From: AP-15 sp963774345
GTDB taxonomy: Bacteria; Pseudomonadota; Alphaproteobacteria; ATCC43930; CGMCC-115725
Assembly (NCBI GenBank): GCA_963774345.1
Contig: CAVZFB010000062.1
Span: 62,001-126,000, forward strand
Direction of reading: 5' to 3'
DNA length: 64,000 nt
Part shown: in pieces, positions 28,265 to 36,741 of the stretch
Position numbering within the stretch: position 1 is the first letter of the stretch
Layout of the letters: the number at the start of each line of letters is the position of its first letter
The notes under the pieces: generated by a model
Told to the model about the DNA's origin: nothing
Seen by the model: only the letters and a program-made list of their open reading frames with translations
The model's database searches: none
Translations under genes and position numbers: made by a program

Positions 28265-29053
28265 ATGGCGAGCGGGAGATCGGCCGCGGATCGGCTGACG
28301 GTGCAAGGGATCGAGCTCGAAGTGCTGCGTCGCGGCGCGGGGCGGACGGCGCTGTTGCTGCACGGCTTCGACACCATCGACGCCGAGGCGCCGTTTCTCG
28401 ACCTGCTCGGCCGCTACATCGAGATCGTCGCACCCTCCTCGCCCGGGTTCGGCCATTCGCCGCGGCCTCGGGATTTCGACACGGTCTATGATCTTGTCCA
28501 TCTCTACCTTGCCGTTCTCGAGGCGTTGCCAGGCGACAAGGTCAGCCTGATCGGCTTTTCGTTCGGCGGCTGGCTCGCGGCTGAGATCGCTGCGGCATGC
28601 AGCCATCGGCTCGACAACCTCGTCCTTGTCGATCCGGTCGGCATCAAGATCAGCGACCGCGAGACCCCGGACATCCTCGACATCTTCAACAAATCGCCCG
28701 ACGAGGTTCGCCGGCGCAGCTGGCACGACCCCGACGCGTTCGCGCCCGATTTCAACGCCATGTCGGATGAGGCGCTGGTTGTCTACGCACGCAACCGCGA
28801 GGCGTTGTGTCTCTATGCCTGGAACCCCTACATGTACGACCCGCAGCTGCCGCGTTGGCTCGGCCGGATCAATGCGCCGACCCTGTTGTTGTGGGGGGCG
28901 AGCGACGGAGTGGTCAGCCCCGATTACGGCCGCGCCTATGCCGGAATGATCCCCGGCTCCCGCTTCGAGCTGATCGAGCGCGCCGGCCACCATCCCGAGA
29001 TCGAACAGCCCGCGGCTTTTGCAGAGCGCGTGGCCCGCTTCCTCGAGCAATAA
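28265..29053 (+). CDS. Alpha/beta hydrolase
   Basis: A 262-residue hydrolase of the alpha/beta fold. The oxyanion strand LLLHGFDTIDAEAPF, nucleophile elbow GFSFGGW (Ser), acid in WGASDGVVSPDYG (Asp) and terminal HHPEIEQP (His) make a complete triad. It is probably an esterase or C-C bond hydrolase. Its stop is only 13 bases before a luciferase-like monooxygenase gene, so the two form an operon: an oxygenase plus ester hydrolase pair of the kind used to open ketones or cyclic substrates. The pathway is inference. Confidence 0.87.
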   Translation: MASGRSAADRLTVQGIELEVLRRGAGRTALLLHGFDTIDAEAPFLDLLGRYIEIVAPSSPGFGHSPRPRDFDTVYDLVHLYLAVLEALPGDKVSLIGFSFGGWLAAEIAAACSHRLDNLVLVDPVGIKISDRETPDILDIFNKSPDEVRRRSWHDPDAFAPDFNAMSDEALVVYARNREALCLYAWNPYMYDPQLPRWLGRINAPTLLLWGASDGVVSPDYGRAYAGMIPGSRFELIERAGHHPEIEQPAAFAERVARFLEQ

Positions 29054-29066
29054 TCGGATCCAAAAG

Positions 29067-30272
29067 ATGCGAGCCTGGTATCACTGCGAGAACGTCTATC
29101 CCTTTGTACCGCAGGAAGTGCTCGATGCGGCGCCCTCGGTGCGTGCAAGCCTGCCCAACAGATACTGCGATCCGAAGATCAGTGCGGATTTGTTCGAGGA
29201 ATGCCTCGACGAGCATCTGTTGTGCGACGATCTCGGCGTCAACGTAGTCTCGATCGAGCATCATTCCGGCATCAACAGCCTCTACGGCGCGAGCCCGATG
29301 ATCCTCGGCATACTCGCCCGGCAGACCAGGAAGGTCCGCATCCTCAGCCTCGGCACCCTGGTCACGATCCGCCCCGACCCGGTGAGGGTCGCCGAGGAAT
29401 ATGCGACCGCCGACGTGATCTCGCGTGGACGGCTCGACATCGGCTTCGTCAAATCGGGCGACAGCGAGATGGTGTCCGGCAATGCCAACCCGGTCGGCTA
29501 CGTCGACCGCTTCTGGGAGGCGATCGACCTTATTCAAAAGACCTTGACCTCGCATGACGGCCCGTTCAGCTGGGAGGGCAAGCATTTCACCCACCGCCAC
29601 GTCAACATCTGGCCGCCGGTCTACCAGCGCCCGCACCCGCCGATGTGGGCCGCGACCGGCGATCCGGAGACTTCGGCCGAGCTCGGCCGGCGCGGCATGG
29701 TCAACGCGCTGGTCCTGCGCGGCCCCGAGGCCAGCAAGCGCGCCTTTGACGCCTATCGCACCGCGCGCCGCGAGGCCGGACTACCGGCGCCCGGCACCGA
29801 CCGCTTCGCCTATGCCGCGCTCGCCTATGTCGGCGACACCGACGAGGAGGGCATCCGGGTCGGCAGCAAATTGCTGTGGTTCCTGAATACCAGCCTCAAG
29901 CAGTCGCCACAGATGTCGAAATTCCTGCCGGGACGCACGCCGCCCGAGTTCGCGGCACAGAATTACCGCAGCGAGCCGCGACCAGGGGGCCAGCCCAATA
30001 TGCGTCCGGGCCAAAGCCTGATCGGCATCACCGCCGAGCAGGCGATCGCGCGTGGCATCCTGTGCGCCGGCAACCCCGACACGGTCTACAAGCAGATCCT
30101 GGACATCTACGACAAGGTCGGCGGCTTCGCCAATTTCATCTTTATTGGACGCTCGGGCTTTCTCGACCACCAGGAAGCCGAAAAAGGCATCCGCCTGATG
30201 GCCAACGAGGTCGTGCCGCGTCTGCCCGCCGCAACGCCTACCCCCGAGCCCGCCCGCGAGGCCGCGGAATAG
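29067..30272 (+). CDS. LLM-class flavin-dependent monooxygenase
   Basis: A 401-residue bacterial-luciferase-like enzyme. MRAWYHCENVYPFVPQEVLD opens it; the barrel segments VSIEHHSGINSLYGASPMIL, LGTLVTIRPDPVRVAEEYAT and RGRLDIGFVKSGDSEMV match group A flavin monooxygenases that oxidise with FMNH2 from a partner reductase. A C-terminal HQEAEKGIRLMANEVVPRL is also typical. I chose the ATG at 29067 since earlier Mets fall in the hydrolase gene. It lies in an operon with the hydrolase. No flavin reductase is adjacent. Confidence 0.85.
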   Translation: MRAWYHCENVYPFVPQEVLDAAPSVRASLPNRYCDPKISADLFEECLDEHLLCDDLGVNVVSIEHHSGINSLYGASPMILGILARQTRKVRILSLGTLVTIRPDPVRVAEEYATADVISRGRLDIGFVKSGDSEMVSGNANPVGYVDRFWEAIDLIQKTLTSHDGPFSWEGKHFTHRHVNIWPPVYQRPHPPMWAATGDPETSAELGRRGMVNALVLRGPEASKRAFDAYRTARREAGLPAPGTDRFAYAALAYVGDTDEEGIRVGSKLLWFLNTSLKQSPQMSKFLPGRTPPEFAAQNYRSEPRPGGQPNMRPGQSLIGITAEQAIARGILCAGNPDTVYKQILDIYDKVGGFANFIFIGRSGFLDHQEAEKGIRLMANEVVPRLPAATPTPEPAREAAE

Positions 30273-30430
30273 GGGTTCGCCGCGTCAGCCGCTGCGGCAA
30301 AACCCGTATGCGAAGTGGGAATGGCCTAGAGCCATAGACGGGGCAGGGGCGACCGCCAGCGCTTGCCGGCCGGCGGATCACCCCTATACTCCGCGGCCCT
30401 TAACTCCTCGCTCAGGTAATTCATCCGCAA

Positions 30431-31430
30431 ATGGCGCAAGCTGATATTGATGTTGTCGGTATCGGCAATGCGATCGTCGATGTGATCGCGCGTGCCGATG
30501 AAGCGTTTCTAGAGAACGAGGCGCTGGTCAAGGGAACGATGGCGCTGATCGATGCCGAGCGCGCCGATGCACTTTATCGGATGATGGGGCCGGCGATCGA
30601 GGCTTCGGGCGGGTCGGCCGGCAACACGATGGCGGGGATCGCCTCGCTCGGCGGCAACGGCGCCTATATCGGCAAGGTGCGCGACGATCTGTTGGGCGAG
30701 GTGTTTCGCCACGATCTGACCGCGCAGGGCGTGCGTTTCGACACGCCCGCGGCGACCAGCGGCCCCGGCACGGCGCGCTGCTTGATTCTGGTCACGTCGG
30801 ATGGGCAGCGCACGTTGAACACCTATCTGGGCGCCTGCGTCGGCGCTCGGGCCCGACGATATCGACGCCGACATCCGTCGGCGCGGCGCAGGTGACCTAT
30901 CTCGAAGGCTATCTGTTCGACCCGCCGCTGGCGCAGGAGGCCTTTCGCAAGGCCGCCGCGGTCGCCCACGCGGCCGGGCATCAGGTCGCGCTGTCACTGT
31001 CCGACCCGTTCTGCGTCGAGCGCCATCGCGCGGCGTTTCGCGATCTCGTCGACGGTCATGTCGACATCCTGTTCGCCAACGAGATCGAGATCTGCTCGCT
31101 TTACGAGACCGCGGATTTTGCCGCAGCGGCCGCGGCAGTGCGCGGCCATGTCGCGATCGCGGCCCTGACCCGCAGCGCCGCCGGCAGCGTCATCTTGGCC
31201 AACAGCGAGGAGCATCGGGTCGCGGCGGCGCCGGTCGCGCGGGTCGTCGACACCACCGGCGCGGGCGATCTCTACGCCGGCGGTTTTCTGCTATGGCTTG
31301 ACCCACGGTCTGCCGCTCCCCACCTGCGGCAGGATCGGCAGCTTGTGCGCTGCCGAAATCATCAGCCATGTCGGCGCCCGTCCCGAGACCGCTCTGTCGC
31401 GTCTCGTCGCCGGAGGCCGGCTTGGTCTGA
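30431..31430 (+). CDS. Adenosine kinase, PfkB family (frameshifted)
   Basis: About 330 residues after repair. MAQADIDVVGIGNAIVDVIA and the glycine-rich EASGGSAGNTMAGIASLGG are the PfkB nucleoside-kinase N-terminus; DTTGAGDLYAGGFL is the C-terminal signature with the catalytic Asp; CGRIGSLCAAEIISHVGARP closes it. In alphaproteobacteria this protein is annotated as adenosine kinase, making AMP from adenosine. Four single-base insertions (near 30845, 30880, 31293 and 31415) break it; correcting them puts a stop at 31428-31430 in the expected frame. typA starts about 60 bases later. Confidence 0.85.
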
Positions 31431-31490
31431 GCGCTGCATCGGGCAGCATCGCCTTGGCCGCTCGGCCGGAGGAGCCGGCAGTGCTTCCGC

Positions 31491-33320
31491 ATGGACATCC
31501 GCAACATCGCCATCATCGCCCATGTCGACCATGGCAAGACCACGCTGGTCGACGCGATGCTGCGCCAATCAGGCGCCTTTCGCGCCAATCAGCAGGTGGC
31601 CGAGCGGGCGCTCGATTCGAACGAGCTCGAGCGCGAACGCGGCATCACGATCCTGGCGAAATGCACCTCGGTCCTTTGGCGTGACGTGCGCATCAACATC
31701 GTCGACACGCCGGGCCATGCCGATTTCGGCGGCGAGGTCGAGCGCATCCTCAGCATGGTCGACGGCGTGCTGGTGCTGGTCGACGCCGCCGAGGGGCCGA
31801 TGCCGCAGACCAAATTCGTGCTCGGCAAGGCCTTGCGTCAAGGCCTGCGGCCGATCGTCGTGATCAACAAGGTCGACCGGCCCGACGCCCGCGCCGGTGT
31901 GGTCCACAACGAGATCTTCGACCTGTTCGCGGTGCTCGACGCGAACGAGGCGCAGCTCGATTTCCCGACCGTGTTCGCCTCCGGGCGCAACGGCTGGGCG
32001 GTCGACGATCTCGATCCGCCGCGCCGCGATCTGGTCGCCGCTGTTCGAACTGATCCTGGCGCATGTGCCGCCGCCGCAGGCCGATCCCGACGCGCCGTTC
32101 TCGATGCTGGCGACGACGCTCGACTACGACCCCTATCTCGGTCGGGTGCTGACCGGGCTCATTCATTCGGGCGTGGCGCGGCTCAACATGCCGGTCAAGT
32201 CGCTGAGCCGCGACGGCCGTATCATCGAGCAGGCGCGGCTGACCAAATTGCAGGCGTTTCGCGGCCTCGACCGGCGCCCAATCGAGGAGGCCGCAAGCCG
32301 GCGACATCATCGCCGTCGCCGGACTGACGCAGACCACCGTCGCCGACACGATCTGCGCCCCAGAGGTCGTGACGCCGCTTCGCCGCCGATCCGATCGACC
32401 CGCCGACCCTGGCGATGACCTTTTCGGTCAACGACAGCCCGCTCGCCGGGCATGAGGGGACGAAGGTCACCTCGCGGATGATCGGCGAGCGCCTGTTTCG
32501 CGAGGCGGAGGGCAATGTCGCGATCCAAGTAACCCAAAGTTCGCAGAAGGATGCGTTCGAGGTCGCCGGCCGCGGCGAATTGCAGCTCGGCGTCCTGATC
32601 GAGACGATGCGGCGCGAGGGCTACGAGATGTCGATCTCGCGCCCCCGGGTCTTGTTCAAGACCGACCCGGCGACGCGCCAACGGCTAGAGCCGATCGAGG
32701 AGGTCGTGGTCGACGTCGACGAGGAATTTGCCGGTATCGTCGTCGATAAGATGAGCCGCCGCAAGGCCGAGATGCAGGAGATGCGGCCTTCGGGCGGCGG
32801 CAAATTGCGGCTTAGCTTTTTCGGGCCGACTCGCGGGCTGATCGGCTATCAGGGTGAGTTTCTAACCGATACTCGCGGCACCGGGGTGATGAGCCGGCTG
32901 TTCCACGGCTACGCGCCGCACAAGGGATCGATCGAGGGCAGGCGGAACGGCGTCCTGATATCGACCGCCAACGGGGTCGCGATCGCCTATGCGCTGTGGA
33001 ACCTCGAAGAGCGCGGGCCGATGTTCATCGACCCGGGGGCGCAGATCTATGAGGGGATGATCGTCGGCGCCCACACTCGCGGCAACGACCTCGACGTCAA
33101 CCCGGCCAAGGGCAAGCAGCTGACCAATATCCGCACCACGTCCAAGGACGAGGCGGTGCGGCTGACTCCGCCGCAGATTATGAGCCTCGAACAGGCGATC
33201 GCCTATGTCGGTGACGACGAACTGGTCGAGGTCACCCCGAAATCGATCCGCTTCAGGAAGCGGCTGCTTGATCCGAACGACCGCAAACGGGCCAACCGCG
33301 CCGCCGCCGCGGCTGAATAG
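31491..33320 (+). CDS. typA: Translational GTPase TypA/BipA (frameshifted)
   Basis: A ribosome-associated GTPase of about 605 residues that helps 50S subunit assembly at low temperature or under stress. G1 reads AHVDHGKTTLVDAMLRQSG, G3 DTPGHADFGGEVER, G4 NKVDRPDAR. Later domains give AMTFSVNDSPLAGHEG, VAGRGELQLGVLIETMRREG, FGPTRGLIGYQGEFLTDTRG and the BipA-specific C-terminus with SRLFHGYAPHKG and RNGVLIS. Three single-base insertions near 32033, 32291 and 32380 break the frame; both flanks are perfect family sequence. Confidence 0.95.
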
Positions 33321-33405
33321 GCGGCCGCCACGGTCGCCGCCGGCATTGATTTCAGCCGACGGACCGCCTATCAGAACATTATCAGTGCAAACGGACCTAT
33401 ATCTG

Positions 33406-34023
33406 ATGAGCAGCAAGCGTCAGGAACCGAAATACAAGATCAACCGCCGCCTCGGCGTCAACCTGTGGGGCCGGCCGAAAAGCCCGCTCAATCGTCGCGA
33501 ATACGGCCCCGGCCAGCACGGCCAGCGGCGCAAGAAGCCGTCGGACTTTGGGACGCAGCTGGCTGCCAAACAAAAGCTGAAGGGCTACTACGCCAATCTT
33601 GGTGAGCGGCAGTTCCGCCGGCTTTATGAGGAGGCAGTCCGTCGCCGCGGCGACACCGGCGACAATCTGATTGAGCTGCTCGAACGCCGGCTCGACGCGG
33701 TTGTCTATCGCATGAAGCTCGTGCCGACACCGTTTGCCGCGCGCCAGTTGGTCAATCACGGGCACGTCCGGGTCAACAGTCGGCGAGTGACGATCCCGTC
33801 CTATCTGGTTCGCGATGGCGACGAAATCGAGCTCGGCGCTAAGGCTAAGGCGATGGCGCTCGTGCTCGAGGCGGCGAAATCGGGCGAGCGAGACGTTCCC
33901 GATTATGTCGAGATCGACCACGACCGCATGAAGGGCCGCTTCGTCCGCGCGCCCAAGCCCGGCGACGTGCCCTATCCGGTAACGATGGAGCCCAATCTCG
34001 TCGTCGAATATTACTCGCGCTGA
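33406..34023 (+). CDS. rpsD: 30S ribosomal protein S4
   Basis: A 205-residue primary 16S rRNA-binding protein. MSSKRQEPKYKINRRLGVNL, GRPKSPLNRREYGPGQHG, KLKGYYANLGERQFRRLYEE, the S4 RNA-binding domain (LERRLDAVVYRM, VNHGHVRVNSRRVTIPSY) and the end VVEYYSR are all standard. It is a monocistronic-looking gene, as in many alphaproteobacteria where rpsD lies outside the ribosomal cluster. A hairpin terminator follows about 85 bases downstream. Confidence 0.97.
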   Translation: MSSKRQEPKYKINRRLGVNLWGRPKSPLNRREYGPGQHGQRRKKPSDFGTQLAAKQKLKGYYANLGERQFRRLYEEAVRRRGDTGDNLIELLERRLDAVVYRMKLVPTPFAARQLVNHGHVRVNSRRVTIPSYLVRDGDEIELGAKAKAMALVLEAAKSGERDVPDYVEIDHDRMKGRFVRAPKPGDVPYPVTMEPNLVVEYYSR

Positions 34024-34107
34024 ACACGGCTGCGATGCCGGTGGATCGTGGTGATCCGCCGGCCGAGGGTTCGCCGCCAGGCACGGCCTGCCGGTGGATA
34101 CCTGCGC

Positions 34108-34125
34108 GCCCCAAGGGGCTTTTTT
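34108..34125 (+). terminator. Rho-independent terminator after rpsD
   Basis: The hairpin gcccc-aa-ggggc is followed at once by six T residues. It lies 85 bases past the rpsD stop and ahead of the CorC-type gene, so it would end rpsD transcription. The stem is short, so it may be only moderately efficient. Confidence 0.6.
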
Positions 34126-34205
34126 GTGGGGGGCGATCCTGCTGGCCGACCTTGTAGCCGGCGACGACGCGTTTGGCTCGCCCGTGATCCCGAGGGGCGA
34201 TTGCG

Positions 34206-35500
34206 ATGCTGATAGTGCCGATCACGGTCGTCCTGCTGTTGGTGTTGGTGAACGGCTTTTTCTCGATGGCCGAGATCGCGCTGGTGTCGGCGCGCGTAGC
34301 CCGCCTGCGGGGGCTCAACGAGGCCGGCAATCTCGGCGCGCAGGCAGCGCTCGAGCTGAAATCGGACCCCTCACGGCTACTCTCGACGGTCCAGATCGGG
34401 ATCACCGTGATCGCCGTGTTGTCGGGCACGTTCGGCCAAGCCACCCTCGGCGATCATCTACAGAACGTGTTCGAAGGCGGTTCAGGGTTTGTCGCGCGCT
34501 ACGCGCATGTGATCAGCATGGCGATCGTGGTGATCGGAATCTCGTATCTGTCGCTGATCATCGGCGAGCTGGTGCCGAAACGCATCGCCCTCGCTCATCC
34601 CGAGCGGATCGCCATCGCATTGGCGCGGTTCATGCGGGGGATATCGCGGGCGGGAGCGCCGATCGAATGGTTCCTGAGCGCCTCGACCGATCTGGTGCTG
34701 CACCTGTTGCCATTGCGCGGAGAGGGCGCGCCCCCGGTGACCGACGAAGAGATCAGCTTCATGCTGCGCGAGGGTGCGGCGACCGGCCATATCCCGCATG
34801 CCGAGACAGCGATCGTCGAGATGGCGCTGCGCCTCGGCGACCGGCGGATCAGCGCGGTGATGACGCCGCGCACCCAAATCGAATGGCTCGATCTCGACGA
34901 CCCCGCCGAAGAGAACCGGCGCAAGATCCGCGACAGCGCTCATTCCCGCTTTCCGGTCGTGCAAGGCGGCACGCAACAGGTAATCGGCATCGCTCGCGCC
35001 AAGGACCTGCTGGCCGCCTGCCTCTGCCGGACAGCCTTTTGATATCCGGGCGGTGATGCGGCCGCCGCTCTATCTGCCGAACACCGTCACCGTGCTGCGC
35101 GCGCTCGAAGTGTTTAAAAGTTCGGGCGAGCCGATGGCGCTGGTGGTCGACGAATACGGCGACCTCGAAGGGTTGGTCGCGCTCAACGACATGCTCGAAG
35201 CGCTGGTCGGAGACATCGACGCCGATCGGCAGGTCGTGCGGCGCGAGGACGGAACCTTGCTGATCGACGGAATGGTCGGGCTCGACGAGCTGAAGCAGGT
35301 GCTCGGCATATCGCGCCTGCCCGGCGAGGACGCGGATTTTCACACGCTCGGCGGCTATCTGATGGCGCGCCTCAATCGCGTGCCGATGGTCGCCGACCGG
35401 GTTGCCGCCGACAGCTCACCGCTTCGAGGTCGTCGAGATGGACGGCCGCAGGGTCCACCGGGTGCTGGTGACGCCGGTAAAGGCCAAGGGGCGGCGATAA
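34206..35500 (+). CDS. Hemolysin/CorC family membrane protein (frameshifted)
   Basis: About 430 residues: an N-terminal DUF21 transmembrane domain (LIVPITVVLLLVLVNGFFSM, AEIALVSARVARLRG), a CBS pair (DRRISAVMTPRTQIEWLD; FKSSGEPMALVVDEYGDLEG) and the CorC/HlyC C-terminal domain (GISRLPGEDADFHTLGGYLM). Family members are linked to magnesium/cobalt resistance or export. Insertions near 35025 and 35415 split it; repair gives HRFEVVEMDGRRVHRVLVTP and a stop at 35498-35500 in the predicted frame. The next gene starts four bases later. Confidence 0.88.
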
Positions 35501-35504
35501 TGTC

Positions 35505-35999
35505 ATGGACCTGACCTCCCGCTTCTCCCGAATTACCCTACCGTGGGACAAGGTTGCGTTCTGGCGGTCGCTCGCCGCCGGGATCGCCGTCACCGCGGCG
35601 GCTCTTCTCGTCGCGGCGCTGATCGGCCGCCCGCCGCCCGATTTTTCGGCGCGGCCGGTTATCGGCGTGGTCCAGGACGGCGGGCAGCGTCCGCTGTGGG
35701 CGATCCGCCTCGCCGGCAACGCCGATCTGATCGCGGTAGACAGCCTGCATGCGCCGCCGGTCCCGTCCGGCTATGACTATCAGCTGTGGCTCGAACCGCC
35801 GCTAGGCGCCGGTACGCTGCGCCCGCTAGGTTTACTGCCGCAATCCGGGCGGAAGGAGATCCCCGAGACGCCGGCCAACACTCGGATGCTGTCAGGTCCC
35901 GGGGTGCTGGTGGTCACGCTTGAGCCATTGGGTGGCTCGCCTGGTCCAGCACCGAGCGGGCCGACGCTGTTCCGCAGCGGCCTGGCCGACCGGCGCTGA
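35505..35999 (+). CDS. RskA-type anti-sigma domain protein lacking the zinc finger
   Basis: A 164-residue protein: a short N-terminal tail, one transmembrane helix (SLAAGIAVTAAALLVAALIG) and a periplasmic domain of the RskA C-terminal type (PF10099), recognisable from VDSLHAPPVPSGYDYQLWLE, LRPLGLLPQSGRKEIP and SGPGVLVVTLEPLGGSP. Normal RskA proteins begin with a cytoplasmic zinc-binding anti-sigma domain; here only about 20 residues precede the helix and no ECF sigma factor gene is adjacent. It may be an orphan sensor domain, or it may have lost its N-terminus. It lies four bases after the CorC-type gene. Confidence 0.7.
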   Translation: MDLTSRFSRITLPWDKVAFWRSLAAGIAVTAAALLVAALIGRPPPDFSARPVIGVVQDGGQRPLWAIRLAGNADLIAVDSLHAPPVPSGYDYQLWLEPPLGAGTLRPLGLLPQSGRKEIPETPANTRMLSGPGVLVVTLEPLGGSPGPAPSGPTLFRSGLADRR

Positions 36000-36179
36000 A
36001 CCGACCGGGCGCCGAGGCATTTTAAAGCCCTGTCTTTAAGATTTGTGAAAGCGGATCCGTCAGGTCAGGCGCATTGTTTTGGACAGCGTAGGGCTGTCGC
36101 GTGATCTTCATCAATATCGGGTCGACCGGCGGATACCCCGGATCTATAGTGACGCCGCCGAAAGCGGGGACGGCCGAAA

Positions 36180-36710
36180 GTGCAGCACAGCCGTAACGAC
36201 CCGTTAGGTGCCGTGGTCATGGGCGTTTCGGGCGCCGGTAAGACGACGGTCGGGGAGCGCCTGGCGGAACGGCTCCATTGGGAATTCGCGGAGGGAGATC
36301 GGCTTCACCCGCCGGAGAATGTAGCAAAGATGCAAAGCGGGCATCCATTGACCGATGCCGACCGGGTGCCTTGGCTTGCCGCGATCGCCGGGGTGATCGA
36401 CCTGTGGCAGGCGCGCGGCGTCTGCGGCGTTATCACCTGCTCGGCGCTGAAGCGGCGATATCGCCGGGATATCATCGGCGACCGCCCGTGGGTGAGGCTG
36501 GTTTATCTCGACGGGCCGCGCGAATTGATCGCAGGACGTCTCGCTGCCCGCCGCGGTCATTTCATGCCGGCGAACCTGCTTGACAGCCAGTTCGCTGCGC
36601 TTGAACCACCGGGCCCGGACGAGAACCCGATCACTGTTGCTGTCGGTCAGCCGGTCGACCGGATCGTCGAACAAATCGCGGCGGCACTCCATGCAACACG
36701 ACCCATATGA
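36180..36710 (+). CDS. gntK: Gluconokinase
   Basis: A 176-residue P-loop kinase that phosphorylates gluconate to 6-phosphogluconate. The Walker A motif GVSGAGKTTVGERLA, the substrate segment EGDRLHPPENVAKMQSGHPL, TDADRVPWLAAIA, CSALKRRYR and the lid RRGHFMPANLLDSQFAALEP match the GntK family end to end. The GTG at 36180 is the likely start, with GGGGACGG ahead of it. It opens the pentose-phosphate cluster and so feeds gluconate straight to gnd downstream. Confidence 0.92.
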   Translation: MQHSRNDPLGAVVMGVSGAGKTTVGERLAERLHWEFAEGDRLHPPENVAKMQSGHPLTDADRVPWLAAIAGVIDLWQARGVCGVITCSALKRRYRRDIIGDRPWVRLVYLDGPRELIAGRLAARRGHFMPANLLDSQFAALEPPGPDENPITVAVGQPVDRIVEQIAAALHATRPI

Positions 36711-36741
36711 GCCGCGTTAGCAGGGCAGCGGGGAGATGAAG

